Origin: Cardinalis cardinalis
Lineage: Eukaryota > Chordata > Aves > Passeriformes > Cardinalidae
Assembly: GCA_014549065.1 (NCBI GenBank)
Contig: JACDOX010000057.1
Span: 3,441,991 to 3,505,990, forward strand
DNA length: 64,000 nt
Direction of reading: 5' to 3'
The position numbers and the translations under genes are program-made. Shown piece after piece: positions 38,401-52,140 of this stretch (its first letter is position 1; the number at the start of each line of letters is the position of its first letter). The notes beneath the pieces were generated by a model. The model saw only the letters and a program-made list of their open reading frames with translations, did not search any database and was not told where the DNA came from.

Positions 38401-40886
38401 CTTTGTAGGAAGGCCTGCAAATGTAACTCAAGGCAAAGCTCTGGGGTGAAAACACACCTTTCTTTATATTACTATTACATTGTGTCATAAAAATNGTTTT
38501 AAGAATTACTTAATATTTTTTACATTTCTGCCTAATAACAAATGACAAANAGCACTGGTTCCCATAGGCTGTATTCAATTACTTTGATTTTATTAAAAGA
38601 CTGCTTTCAATCAATAGGAACTCCAAGCCACAAGTCAAACTAGAACAACAGATTCTTAAATGATATAACTTAGCATGGCAGTTCAGTCAAAGGAAGTATG
38701 CCAATTTATACCCTAGCAAAGCCAACCCAAAAACTGCATCCCATTAATGATAATTCCTATGGGGATTCTGGCCACTGTGGTTACAAATAGCTGACAAAGC
38801 TGAAGTGTATTATTGCACTATTTGTAAGAATGAGTCAGACATCAGCACAGGGGAATTACTCCCAGCCTACAGATAATTCAGTCAAAAAAGCAGTCTTTCA
38901 TAAAGAACTAAAACTAGTTTAGTTTTCCATTCATCCTGTTTCAGAGAACAGTCAGAATCCACTTCAATGACAGTCTCAAAATAANCATAACACACGTATA
39001 TTATTTTATTTTGTTTTCTGTTTTCCTTATCATCTCTCCCAGCTTACTACTCAACTGTACCAGTCTTTAGGAAAATCTTTCTCTAATCTTGGAGATATTA
39101 ATTTAAATCTCTTTCTGACTTGAAGTTTGCTTTCCACCCTTTTGAAAAATAAATTGGGGGATGGGGGGATCCACAACAAACACTGAAATAAAACAAGTCC
39201 CCAAGGATGAAAAAATTCCATCGAACAACTGCCCATTGACAAATCTTTCTCAGCAAACAGTTCAATGAATCTTCAGTGAACTCTAGGAAGTACACTTATA
39301 AAGACTCTTTCAACTTGTTAGTCTTCCAAAATTTGCTCATTTAAGTTAGGTTCCTTCTACTTTAAATGTTTGTGTATGGACATCTATTAAATATAAGGTT
39401 ATCTACAACTGAAGTTTGGGATTATAAAGTGCAGGTCACTGCCATGCCATTTAAACCTTGAGAGCACTTCAATCAAAATATCATCATGCCCTAGATGATT
39501 AATTCAGTAACTCTCTTTCCTCAGTGTGCTATGCTCTAGCACTCAGAAAGCAACCCTAATATCTACCAGGCAAAAAANCATCAGCTTCCAAAAGGGATGG
39601 ACCACAACCTCAGTGGGTATTCTGTTTCATCAAAGTTAACAAGGTACTACCAATCCAACATTTTTCATTCACTGATAAAATGCGATAAACTTAATTCCAA
39701 ATTTACATTGCTGTGAAATTCAGTATTTTGCTTCTGTGGCAATATGTATCATTTAATAGGATCTTGCTGTGAAAGGACTATAGGTGAAGATCAGAGATTC
39801 CTGGGTTAGTAATACAAGGGAAGTTCTTAACTTAGAAGTACTTACTCATTTTCCAAACCAGACTGTAAATTTTAAACTTGATCCATCTCCTTTCTTAAAG
39901 AAAATAAACAAAATTCTGTTACACCTGTTATGCCTATACAACCTAGAGTCCCAGAGAAGAAAGCTTACTAAATTACCACCAGCTTCAAGTCAAATATGCA
40001 CAACAGCTTACAATAAAAGGTAATTGATCAGCAANAGATAGCATGCATCAGGCCTTCAACTTGCCCAGAAGCATTGTGATGGTTATTGTTATGAACTTTT
40101 AATTAACTATGCAAAGAAAATAATATTTAAATGACATAAATAAAAGAAGTTATTAGTCTCAGACACTGACATNCAAATCCTGGAGTGGAAAAATTTCTCT
40201 CTTCTGAGCTAACACATTTATACATCACAGTGCATTGCAGAATATATTGCAATAGTACAAGGAGAACAGGATTGCTTCTGGAACTAACAGAAACAGANGT
40301 GGCACAAAGGACCCTCCTTTCTCTTATGACATAAAGCATTTTGGATTGCAACATTAATCTGCATTCCAGCAGCCCGTGCACTGCAGACACAGCCACTGGT
40401 ACCTCATCTGCAGGAGAATGGATCNGCAATCCAATTTCAGCTGCTTGCTTGCCAGTGTCACTTGCTCCAGTGGGAAGCTTTCAGCACTCAGGACTGGCCC
40501 CAAAATAAGTACTGCTGAGTTTGAGCATAGTACAGCTGTAACCAGAGATTACAAATTCCCAAGAAGGCTCGTGTTGGCTCAAACTAGCCTGAGCAGTGGG
40601 TACCCAGTGCCAAATGCAAATTTTGCAGTATTCTAATGGAAATCAAAGAAACAATATCCATGGCTTCAGGGGAAGAGCCACACAGAATACCTTCACAGAA
40701 TAAGCACACATGCCTTTGTTGTGANAAAGCACATCTGAAAAGATCTGCCAACACCTCTCCCAGCACATTTCATGCTGGTGAGTGGGGAGGGGCCCATTGC
40801 AACAATACCAGGGAGCAACAGCCGCAGAACCAGAAGTTTTTTTGATTCTGTTGAAGAATAACTTCATGTGCTATGAAGGAAGGGTG

Positions 40887-40906
40887 CCTCCTCCTCCTCC
40901 TCCTCC
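40887..40906 (+). repeat. (CCT)n microsatellite
   Basis: About 6.7 uninterrupted CCT units. It is a polypyrimidine tract on the plus strand and purine-rich in PID1 sense. It is a simple repeat and likely to be length-polymorphic. Confidence 0.9.
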
Positions 40907-43900
40907 AAGCCAGCTCACAGCAGGGTCCCTAATGCCCCGAGGGCCATGGAGAAGCAGCAGCTTCCTGTGCTCTCCANCAACACAACCTCAGCTCCATCCT
41001 TACCTTGCAACAGCCACACCAAGGAGAAACATTTCTCAAGGACACACTNGAACAAAACAATTGACAGTGACTGCAGCATCTGCTCGGCCTAGCCAACATN
41101 ATAAATTTCAATCTCATTTTAATTTTTATATGTCTAAAGCTATTAGGTCTTAGATACTTGAACTTTAATTATTATGGAAGCAATTAGCTCCTATGACCAG
41201 AAGGCTTTGCCTGAACAATTGCAACGAGCACAATATTTTCTGCAGCATAAAAAATAAATACCCTGACACATCTGTAGCTATCTAGGACCTTTCAACTGCC
41301 ACTGTGCTTCACACNGGTGTCCTGGCTTTGTGCCAGATTGCAAAAGCTGGAAATTACTGGCATAAGNTGTATGACATTGTATATATGTATAATTGAAGAT
41401 TATCTCCTAAGGTATTCTTTAAATTTAGAATTTCAAAACTTAAATATTTCCTGCTGTAGAGAGATTAAATTGGTTTTGAAATTTAAATATTCTTTCAGAG
41501 AAAACTATTTTGNTTATCTTCTACAAAGACAGCTATAATTAAACAACAGCTCCAAGTACCCTGAAAAGTGGTATTTCTATAACTGACAAAACAACTCACA
41601 TTTGTGTTTCAAGATACAGAAGTATTCTGTGGAGCTTTGTGCATCAAAAGAATTCCATTAATATATATTGCTTTTTAGTACCTTCATTCAATGCATTACT
41701 ACTTGACAGAAGTATGCATTTTAATTCTCATCATCGTTTTCAGTTTTCCCCTTGTGTATTTTATCCACAGTACAGTGTGTCCACACAGCTTTCCCCCGAG
41801 CTCTGGTGAGCTGATCTGACCTCTGCAAACAGGGCTGCTGGCAGAGAACTGCAGCTGAACAGCAGGGGACAACAAAGCTGTGTTAGAAGGGGCTGGGGGA
41901 CCTTTCTGGTTCAGAAATACTACAGATGTACAAATCACCCTCAGGGAGGAGTGACTGGGCATTCACCTGCACACAGTGTCTGGCCTCCTCAGTACCTCCC
42001 AAGCTTCCCTTTGCTTTTACAAGCAAGGGTGGGAATCCAGGAATGGACAGGGCTTGATCTTAACCAAGTGACAGAGAGCATTTTTAATTCCTGTATGTTG
42101 GCATTTTACACAGTGCTCTTTGAATGTCAATCACCATCTCTTCCATAACTGAATGAAATATAAACTGTTTAGTGCCTTGTTTTACACTAAAAGGCTTCAT
42201 TTAGATGACTTTTGCTGATAAATACCATTTGCTAACAAAATCAAGGGCCGATGACTTCCCATTCAAGCTTTTGTTGAATCAAAGGCAACCAATAATGTCA
42301 AAGCTCTGAAGTCAAAGGAAGTGCTAGATTCCAACCAAAGGGATATCTGCTTACCTTAAAAACATTTTCCCAGGCTCCATATCATGCATTGTCACCCACT
42401 TTCTTCACTGAGACCCAATGCATCCACTACAAGGGCAGAACTACTGCAGTAAGAAGAAATGCAATGTACACAATTGTTGTGCAACTGATAAAATACGTGC
42501 ACCAAGGGAGGAGCAAAGCACAATATGCTAATGAGTACTGTGACTTTTTATACCCTTGCATTTTCAGGAGGATTTTATTGTTTAGGGGTTATTTTCTACA
42601 NTCTACTGCCAAAGAAAAGGGGCTCAGACACACATATATCTGAGCTAAGTCTGGCTTACCCAGTGCAACCTTTCTGCTCTTATTTACTCAATCAAGACAA
42701 AGCAGTGCTGGGAACAGCTCTGTCCACAGGCAAAGCCTGGGACCCTGAGCCTTGCTCTGAGGAACTGAGGAGACCTTCTCAACACAAATTGGCAGCACTG
42801 GGGCAGGGGGACCTCTCTTCCCCAGGTGCCTGGTGTGTCTGCAGGGTCCACAAGCAATTGGAAGCCTTTCCATGCGGCCCAACAAGTAGGGACCCCAGTC
42901 CTCCAGTCCTCCTGGGAGCGTGCACACACACACAGCTATTTTCAGCATATTTTCACACATCTCTATGAAACTCAACTCANGCCTGATCTTCCTGACAACA
43001 TCCAGCCTTGAGCTCCCATCCTCTGGAAGCAAACCCAAGGGGAACCACAGGAAGAAGGCCCTGCAATCAGGGTATTTCCAGCCCTTTGCTGGCCACAAAC
43101 ATGCAGGGCAGCTCCCAGAAATCCTCCCTGTCACCAGTGCTCTCCTCCCAAGGTGGTGGTCTTACTCTTTTCATGGAGCTCTTTAAAATTATTTGAGACA
43201 CATTTTCTCAGGGAAAATCCAAAAGGAAACAGAAANAGGCAAAACTGATTTCCTTTAATTAGTATACATATATTCAGAGCAGGGTTGCTCCAGCATATGC
43301 AGAAAACACACATACTTTTTTCTATGAAGGTAGTTAAAGCAGAAATATGAAGCTGACTGCAATATATGACCATTTTTATATGGGATGTAAGAACTTCCTC
43401 AATAACAAGATGCCCTTTACTTGAACCATGGCTTGAAAAATGCCACCAGTGCAAATGCTAAGAAAAAAACAAATACCACCAACATATCTGACAGGACATA
43501 AGACATAACTTCCACCACTCTCAGTATACATTATTCTTACAATGCCACTTTAACAGTAAGCAAATAAAGTTATGCCAAAATACATCCAACACAGCAAAAC
43601 TGAACACTGCAGAAGATACTATGTAAAGCAGGCTCAGTTAAAGATTAATNCAATTGCTTTACCCAATTTATATTCTCCACCTAAGACTCCTGGACATCAG
43701 GAAATGAAGCATTACGATGCTTTAACAACCTTCTGCACTTGCATCTACCCTTCATGTTTCTATTAGATCCTCTGCATTCATTTAAAGTATAAATTCTCAC
43801 TGACACAAATGGGTTTTCCATGCATGTAATTAAAAAAATCATATGCAAGAGAGACTCTTTCCTAAGCTGAGAGCAGCCAGNGTCAAGCACCCTGCAGTGA

Positions 43901-44309
43901 GTGCTGCCTGAGGGCTGCTGCCATCCTGCACAGCTCATCCCACCTTGCTCACAGCAGGGCCCACAGCAAAACTCAGCAGCTTCAAGGCACAAGGCAGGNA
44001 CAAGGTACAAGGCAGGACCTTGCCATACAGGCATGTTTTGAAACAGAAATGAGCACATGCAACTCTCCCTTTTCAATGTTAGAACAAGATGTAGTCAATA
44101 AAGTCATGTTTCAAGGTTTCTGCAAGCAGTTTACTCTTCCACAACTTCAGGATTCATCTTATTCTTTTCTTTTATTTCTATAACACTAAACAAACAAAAA
44201 AATANACTTCATCTTTATATAGCATATATGTTGGGTTCTTAGTTTATTTGATGCACTTCACCTTTGGAAAACACATCATTACAGACTGAATCTCCCACCA
44301 ACCAGCACT

Positions 44310-44335
44310 ATATCTATACCTAATATCTATACCTA
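44310..44335 (+). repeat. Tandem duplication of 13 bp
   Basis: Two perfect adjacent copies of atatctataccta. Perfect identity suggests a recent slippage or duplication event. Confidence 0.9.
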
Positions 44336-47300
44336 AATACAGTGAACTACTAAGTTTTGCCCTATGCAAGAAGTCACATGTGTCCTTTTGGTTCATTTTA
44401 TCAGGGGAGAAAGAAGCANAAAAACAATCTCTCAGTTCAAATGCAAAAGAAGTAATGCTTAAGGATAACAGTAGAAGGCCTTTAATAAANCAAGAAGAAA
44501 AAAACCCTCCGTGCTTCTGACTCAGATGAAAGATGAGGGAAAACAGCAGGCTGGGGAGTGATAGTACAATTAGCTTTTCTCACTTGTTTGTTTCTTTATT
44601 AAAGTTAATTGTCATCTTAATATTACAGGCCTACAAATTGGTAATGANGACCAGGCAGCTAGTGGGACAGCTACACTCCAAACAATCATCCTTGACCATT
44701 CTATAGATGCAAAGAGAACACTTTNATTAAGTTTTATAAGTATAAAGTAAGGTGGTTTTAAGAATATGTACAGCTTCCAATTTGCTCTGGTTTCAGTAGC
44801 CAAAAGAGCAATAAACATTCAACAGGAGTAGGCTTTTTAAATTATTTGTGGAAATTTAAGTAAAACACAAGATTTTTAACTACCCATTTATGTCATCTGG
44901 ATTTTACCATCCCAGAGAGACTATGGATGCATTTTTAGGCAATTTGAGTCAACAGGATATAAAACCAGTAAAGGGTATCTTGGTCTCTAGGTACTGACTT
45001 GAGGGACAGTGCTCTTGCTGTGTTTTGTCTGATTCAGGATGAAGACACAAAACCAACCCATAACAGTAACAAAATTACAGGGCAGCAGAGGGAAGCCATT
45101 TNCCCATGCCTCAGTGACCCAGAGCTAAAACTCAGGCATTGGGGACCAATGAAGGGGAAAAGGAATGAGGCTGAAATTGCCACCACCAAAACCATGCTGT
45201 ATGGGCTGTTTGAAACTGGGAGGATGGCTCATCAGTGTAAACATTTTCTGGATGCTGAAGGGGCTCTGGGCCTAGCAGATGCTGTACCCATGGATGCTCA
45301 AGTGGTAACAGATTTGGCCACCACAGGCTGAGCTCATTAGGATGGGACACCAGTGGATGAGCTTGCATAGGCCAGAAATGCTGGAGAAAACAGCTTGGGA
45401 AAGTCTGATCTATAAGGAAAAAAGTAACAACATTGTGAGTTTTAAAAATGCNAAGACTAATAAAAGCAACAACACAGCATTAGTAAATTTGCTACAGAGG
45501 CACGTAGGGTAGAGTAGAAATGGGGTATTTTGCAAGTATGTGGTAAGAGACAGTCCTGCTGCAAGGCCTTTGCTATCAAAATTAACAAGGCAGAAAACCA
45601 AAAATAGGCAGTAATATCTGAGAAGATATTATTCCTAAATGACTGCCTTACACAAGGAATTAGAATAAGACCAAGGAGGGCAATTTTGAGACAACGTATG
45701 TTTCATACGTTTTTTAATATGTATCTCAATGAGAAATATTGTAATTCTAAAGATCATAATTAAATCACAATCAATCTTACTCTCTATTTATCCTATAAGC
45801 TTATTATGAGCTCTTTTCTATGTCCTAGGGTGACTTTATGATGCTGAATTGTGTCCCCATTCATCTGTTTAGCCCTTGCAGGCTGAACTTCCAGTCTCTG
45901 TTGCACTGCTGTACATCCTGCTGCTCAAAGCACATGAGACAATTTCATGTGCATGGAGATTCATTAGTAGGGCCCACAGGTGATGGAATTGTCTCTAATG
46001 GTGAAAGATACTTTTGAGAGAAAAAGAAGAAAAATGGGGGAAAGACAGAGAGACAAAGGGAAAATGAAAATAGTTGGCAGCAGCCCGCAAAGCCAGGAGA
46101 AAAGCAGGAACAAGGGCAACAGGCTGTGGCTCTGCTGAAGGGGCCAGAGCTGCTGCTGGAGGGCAGGCACAGGTCAGGACATCTCAGGCACTGCCCAGCT
46201 GTCCCAGAAAACACCCCAAACCCAGTTCATAGGCTGATAAACATGTAGCAGCATCAGAGTNACACCAGTCAAGTTTGGTGTCTAATTGCTGACACGACAC
46301 TGGTGCCACAGAAGCCCAGCTGCGGCCTGGGCCCCACTGTCATCGCCAGCCTGCAGCCAGCTTAGTACAAGAAACACTTCCTTTTTGCTTTGGGAGTGAA
46401 GCTATTAAGCTATTCTGAGAAACCAGCCTCTACTTACTTATGTTACTTCTTGTCTACTCTTAAATCTCTACCACTATGTGCAAGACTTGTTGTTAAAACA
46501 CTATTACCCCACAAATGCCATTTATGCAAATTGTTAAAGAAGACTTTCATCCATCTTAAATTAAGATACACCATCCAGAGGTTTCCACACCTTCCATAAA
46601 GCCTGAATTAATAAGCTCACAAAATCAATCCAATAAGACAGGCAAGCAACAATTATCATTGCTGTAAGTACCATATCACTAAAATATATTTTCCTATTTC
46701 ATTAAAGCATACTCTTGAAAATACAACTATTTGCACTGTTTATGCTCCTCTAAGCCTCTGAGGCTGCTGAGAAAAGCTTGTCCACTGGTGGGAACTGGAG
46801 GAAAAAGATTGCCTGACCCGGTGCTGATTATTCAGCACTGACTCCACTTTGAAGAGTCTTCCAATAAAAAGGAAAAAAAGAAAAAAGAAACCTACTACAC
46901 CACTTTAAAAACTGCAGACAGCATTTTTAACCTCTGTCCTTTTGCATTACTGCACCAGTGCCTGGAAAAGCTACAGCAGGAGAGAGAAAGTCATTTAGGC
47001 AGCTCCCTTCGTGCCNCAACCATGGCTCAAAGGGACAGAAATCAAGAAACATTAGAATCAATATAAGCCAATTAGGACATTAAGGAAGAACAAACCATGC
47101 AGAACTTAAACAAAATCATTTAAACAGCATGGAGAAAGCAGGTATTTCTGAGTAGAGAGTAACTTATTTTCNGGAGATACTCCAGATTTTGCTTTTCCAT
47201 CTGGTGGTACTTAGTGCTGGGATAAGCAACAAGCAGGTTTCCAGCTGAAACACAGGAGTGCCCATTTGACATGAAATACCTACAAGCAGGACTGCACAGT

Positions 47301-49919
47301 CTAATTGAAATCCTTAGGATCTGAAGAAGAATCTATGCTTTTTTCTATGCACACATCTAAATCACACTCATACCGGAATGGAAAACATGCTCTACTAAAA
47401 TCAAATCAAATCAGAACCTGGGACTCAAAGTGTGGTCCAGTTACCAATAAAAGATTTATTCTCACTCTTTTTTGTCATTCTTCAGGAAAGGGTAGTTTAC
47501 CTTAAGCTGAGACTTGCCATTTCCAGGTATACAATAAGCCAGTTAGNTGTTCTCATTCTTTGGAGCAGTTGCCAACCCTAGCCCTTGGTGATCCAGCATT
47601 CATAAANGCCCCTCCCATTGCAGGGAAGAGGCAGGATGCACACAGGTACCCAGCTCTGTGTCCCAGAGAAAGGACAGCTCTCTGGGCACTGCATCCCAGT
47701 GCCCAGCCCTGGTATCCTCAGCTGAAGGAGGATGAGAAGCTGCAGCTCCTCAGGCCAGAGACCTGCCTGCAGTGACTGTACACTGCAGCTCAAATAAAGC
47801 AAATGATACCTCAGGAGAAAGCAGAGGCTGAGTCCTTCACTGTATCCAGAAATCCTGCTCTGGTTTAGGCTGTCTGCTGCGTGGGGCTGCACCACTCTGA
47901 CCCCAGGGCTGTCACTCCCCACTTGCAAACAGAACTGGTGGGCAAAGAAGGGAAAGAAGGTGCCCTTTGGGAACTACAGCCACCTGACTGAGCAACCCAC
48001 CTAACTGAGCAACCAGCACCACAAACTCCCAAATGGATGCACCTAAAGCTCTGTGCTGCAAATCAGTGCTAACACTATCCATTTCTCCTGCTTGGGGAAA
48101 CCATGTCCATGAGTCTAGAAGGGTGGGAAGGACAGCAAGAACATCAGACCCAAGCAGGCAGGTGTAGACATGCAGTTACAGAAGGAATGAGTCTTAAGGC
48201 TTCTGTCATAGATAAAGAAATATATTTCAGAAACCACAATGGCAACAAAGCTGCAGCAGATGTGGAACTGGACAAGAAAGAAAAGCTCTCTGAATTTGTT
48301 CAACTCTTTGACTTTCCAGATTTGATGGGGGTTCCCTTAGATTACTTCAAACTAGACATTTCCATGCTATTCTTAAAACCACCCCACTGAATTACAAAAT
48401 GAGATTAGATCTCAGAAAAAAAGATTTTTTTCTTCAAGATTCAGCAGCTAACTGCAAATGAAAGCAAAAAGAAAAGCCTGCCTTGTGATGAAAGGACAAG
48501 TAAAAGAGCAATCACATCAGAAAACCAATGCCCAGACCTCTAAACAGCAAAGCAATTGCATGTGTCAAGTTCCCATAACAAGATGGTGCCAGCTGAGGCT
48601 TATGTTAAAACTGTGCAATACAATTAGATGTCTGGAGCCTCTGTCAGACAAATGATGCTATCTCATTAATGGGATTACATAGAAAAATTGGAGGGATTTC
48701 AGTCAAGAGGAATAAAATGATTAAAGATCAAAAAAGTGTGACTCATGAAAGCAGGCAGAAACTAGATGCTGTGCTCTTGCCTGAGAAGTCCAAGCCTCAG
48801 AACCAGACAAGCCTGGTGGTACCAGCAACACCACAGCATCTCCTGCCTTACACCCAGAATAATAGGAATTGATCAGACCAGCCAGAGCAAAAAATCAAAT
48901 TGTAAAATTCTAGCTTTTTCATGGCAATGCTACTGTTGTATCAATCAGCAAAAAAACTAATAATTGGAGGGGAAAGAGGACAGGGAAGTTAATTACCTAT
49001 TAACAGCTGTCAGGAAGAACACATTTAGTCAGGAAAAAAGAGGGGGAAAAGAAAGAGGTTATGACTACAGAGACTGGGTANAAATTGAAGCCTTTCAGTT
49101 ATTAACAAGAGAGGATTTCTTAGCCACAGGAAGAACATACACATGGCAGGTACTGAAAATCACAACAGCTGAATCACCTGAAGAGAGCCTGGCCACTACC
49201 CCAAAACCACCATCATGAAACTCCAGCACTGACAGGAGGCAAAGTAGCTACAGGGGAAGGGGAGGAGAAACAATGCAAGAAGGAAAACAGGAATGTTGTG
49301 GTAGATGCTCCCTAGTCAGCACTACTATGCTATACTGCAGGAAAAATAAATTAATAAATNAAAGAGATCTAAATATAGAATGAGATTCTTTTCACTGAGG
49401 GGTTCAACATCTCTGCAATTCTTTTGCAATTGAAGGACTGCAAGTTGAATAAAAAGCTTCATTTAAATTCTATACACATTCATAAAGATAAACTGATTTC
49501 AGAAAGCATTATTATGCCTGACCTCTCTCACTGGGGGTGAAAGCCAGATACTTTGTGAACCATTTTGATCATACTAATATTCTATAAAAATTCATTAGAT
49601 GTCAACATAAAGGACAAAAGCACCACCATGGAAGAGCAGATGCCATGAGCTACCACACAAAGCATATTAGGGTTGCTTCCCCTGCATTCCTCTGCATCAG
49701 CATAGGGCAGCTCTGCTTCAACACCCAGCAGCAGAGTCTTCTTTCTGGCTATTGTAACAGGGAGAATCAAACACCTGGGAAGTGACACTTCCCAAGAAGA
49801 AACTTTGCTGAGCAAGTGCCAGGCCTGGGGGTGCCCAAGCAGAGTATGCCAAGAGAAGCTGGAGAAAGCAATTTCTCCCAACCCCACTTCACTCACATCT
49901 GATCCTCCTGCAAAGAAGA

Positions 49920-49949
49920 GTGTGTGTGTGCACACGTTTGTGTACACAC
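49920..49949. repeat. TG/CA alternating tract with inverted symmetry
   Basis: A (GT)n run is followed by CACAC, GTTTGTGT and ACACAC segments. The alternating purine-pyrimidine stretch is self-complementary in part and could adopt Z-DNA or a small hairpin. It is a simple repeat. Confidence 0.75.
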
Positions 49950-50795
49950 TGTGGCAGGGAACATTTAATTGCACTTTGGATCTTATCCAGCACACATAGC
50001 ATCCAGCAACAGCTCTCCTGGAGTTAAGACTTTACAGAGCAGGGGAGTCTGAAGCCCAGTTCTCTCCATTTTCACCAAGACCCTCGAGGGCAGGTGGACA
50101 CTCCCTACAACTGGCAGCCAGGCTGGGTGAAGGGGAATTGGTTGCCNAGCCCCAAATGGCAGCACAGGCCACACTGGTACCCAGCTCAGTCTGCAAGGCT
50201 GTCCATGGCTCTGCAAGGCCAGGCGAGCTCTGTGATCAAGGAAAATGACTCCAAGAAGAAATGNAAACAGAGCAGATTTGTTTCCTATTTTTATATGGTT
50301 TCTTACCACAGAAGAACACACTCGAGGCTTTTAAGCCATTAAACTTTTTAAAAGAGGAACAGCCTTTGCAGAAGCTCTGCTTTGATGTAACAGGGCAGAT
50401 TGATCTTGTTGCTTAACCAAATCAAGAAGTAAGTCTCCTGGCCCANTTTTTCCTTTTTTTAATCTTAAAACCCCCAAACCAACAAAGAAAAGAAAAAACC
50501 TCACTAGCCCTTACAGAAATATTGTCAGTGTTTACAACCAGCAGTTGATCACAGCCTATTAGAAATCCTCCACAATTTGCATCATGACATGTAACCCAAA
50601 CCTTTTCCCCCTGAAAACGAAAATTTCTGCTCAGAAANGCTCAATGACTTTTTTGATTCAGAAACTTTATAGTAATAGTAGCAGTTAATGGAATTTCCAG
50701 AACGGTGTTGGTTACTTTGGGCTCTTTAGAGTTCTCAAAATCACATGGGACACCTCCACAGTGGTGTCACTCCCTCAGTTTATACTTCTGAGTAC

Positions 50796-50942
50796 CTTGC
50801 ATCCAGTGTGAGTCCGGGTCTTCATGAGGGGAGTTGTGGTGCACAGCTCAATGGCCTCTGGTTCATGGAAGATCACTGTCGGGAGAGGCTCTTTACGAAG
50901 AGTTAGGACATTCAACTTAGTCTTTAACATGGTCTGAAAGTG
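50796..50942 (-). CDS. PID1: PID1 internal coding exon (N-terminal region)
   Basis: This exon of 147 nt (49 codons, phase 0 at both ends) lies too far from the terminal exon to share an open frame with it. It translates on the minus strand as HFQTMLKTKLNVLTLRKEPL, then PTVIFHEPEAIELCTTTPLM, then KTRTHTGCK. This matches the N-terminal segment of vertebrate PID1 that precedes the PTB domain, with a few conservative changes from the human protein as I recall it (for example Thr for Ser in THTGC). The acceptor is TTTCTTTTTCTGTTTAG at 50943 and the donor is AAG/GTACTC at 50795. Joined to the terminal exon it gives GCK-VTYLG, the expected continuous sequence. The known short isoform adds MWQPATERLQ from an upstream exon; an alternative first exon gives a longer form. 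ATG at 50930..50928 within the exon could start translation if the first exon were absent. Confidence 0.97.
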
Positions 50943-51083
50943 CTAAACAGAAAAAGAAAAGAAATTACCCCCAGTTCCAGTACAGAAAAATGAGAGTTAA
51001 AATTGGATGTGTCTGCATGTTTCACTTGCTGTTCAATGCCTCACAAGCATTCCTGGGGAAGAGTTAACAAGTTCTATGACTTA

Positions 51084-51109
51084 AGAGCATTCTATCAGAG
51101 CATTCTATC
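51084..51109 (+). repeat. Tandem duplication of 13 bp
   Basis: Two perfect adjacent copies of agagcattctatc lie about 140 bp upstream (minus strand) of the PID1 internal exon acceptor. Probably a recent slippage duplication in the intron. Confidence 0.9.
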
Positions 51110-51672
51110 ATTACTATCACAAATGCAGAGGCTATTTTTAATTTAAAAAGACATACACACATAAAGTGAAAGAATTCATTAAAATTCACATATGCTCCAC
51201 AAAGGGTCTAAATTCAACTTCTGATCACTTGTAAGTATATAATAAAGCTGGTTATGGACCCAGTTCCTCTACTAATGTCCACAGGGAGGAAGAACAGGGG
51301 ATCAAAGATCATTAAAAGAACTTTTTCTCCTTCTTCTGTACTTAAATCTCATCCCATTGACCTTCNTAGATGTTACCATTCCCACTGAGCTGGATCCCTC
51401 ATTGGTTTGCCTTTTTCATGTGAATTTTATATTCTCTTCCTTTGTAAGCAATGTTCCTGTAGCCTCCAATGTAAATGTCACTCTTGGTACCAATGAATAG
51501 ATGTCACTCAAAACTTGTNGCTTTCTTAGACTCCCCAGGCTTAGGTGAAGAACTATCCAAGCGGACAGTAAAATCACCAAATTAAAGTTTCTCAGCAATT
51601 GCTTAGAGTGAGTAAAGTCAATTCTCAAAAGACTCCCAAATCAATTTTGTGGAATCAGGGAAGTCAAGAGAA

Positions 51673-51704
51673 ATTTTTTAACATTTCAATTTTTTAACAT
51701 TTCA
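51673..51704 (+). repeat. Tandem duplication of 16 bp
   Basis: Two perfect adjacent copies of attttttaacatttca. Perfect identity suggests a recent event. No gene is affected. Confidence 0.9.
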
Positions 51705-51989
51705 AAGGTCTTTCAATGGACCTTTATTTGAAAAACTGAACATTTTCACATGCTACTACTTATCTAAGAGAGAAAAAAAGCAGATATGAACTAAATCAAG
51801 GTAGTACAATGCCACAGCACTGTCTAGTGAAATACGACTTTATCAAAACTTCAGAAGCTGACCCTTATCAAGCAGCAGTTATTAGACATAAGTGCAATGG
51901 TTCCAGATTACTTTCATCAAAACTAAACCATTTTCACTGACTTTTGATAGGAGATTCTTAAACTTGCTTCGCAGTCACTCCTTTTCTCA

Positions 51990-52140
51990 GTCTCCATTTT
52001 ACCTTTGCATGGCAGACAAGCATTACAGAGTCTGACTTGCAGAAAAAGAGATGCTAAGTGATTATCCAGAAGCATGCAAGAAGTCTCTATCAGAGCTAGA
52101 AATCAACACAGGTCCTTGTTGTTCAGTCCTGTACTTTAGA
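51990..52140 (-). repeat. MIR-like ancient SINE fragment, minus orientation
   Basis: Read on the plus strand it follows the reverse-complement MIR order: 'ctccattttac', a short diverged part, 'aaaaagagatgctaagtgat', 'tatccagaagcatgcaagaa', 'agagctagaaatcaacacag' and 'gtccttgttgttcagtcctg'. These correspond to the consensus segments around the bases for 'agaggttaagtgacttgccc', 'cagagctgggatt' and 'cccaggtct'. It includes more of the core region than the copy at 35356. The boundaries are approximate and the assignment is by eye. Confidence 0.68.

Larger units (their letters stand above)
632..50795 (-). other. PID1: PID1 intron between internal and terminal coding exons (about 50.2 kb)
   Basis: The intron is defined by a GT donor at 50795..50794 (AAG/GTACTC on the minus strand) and an AG acceptor at 633..632 preceded by a pyrimidine tract (TTGTTCTTCTTTGCAG). 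It is a typical AT-rich vertebrate intron. Apart from the repeats listed separately, I see no recognisable exon, RNA gene or nested retrocopy. Short open frames occur throughout on both strands but none has recognisable domains. Stretches somewhat richer in GC lie at about 37180..38180, 42680..43160 and 47560..47960; they give longer chance frames but no homology I can name. A large internal intron agrees with PID1 being a long gene in other vertebrates. Confidence 0.9.

Noticed and set aside
42525..43134. Open frames of about 147 codons on both strands
   Set aside because: Same reason: open in several frames, no recognisable domain and no splice context.
45050..45130. Possible third clear MIR remnant
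   Set aside because: Only one short motif run (near 'agagctaaaactcagg') resembles the consensus; the order of flanking motifs does not hold.
47578..47928. 116-codon minus-strand open frame
   Set aside because: Low-complexity Leu/Ser-rich translation without homology I recognise; local GC richness explains it.
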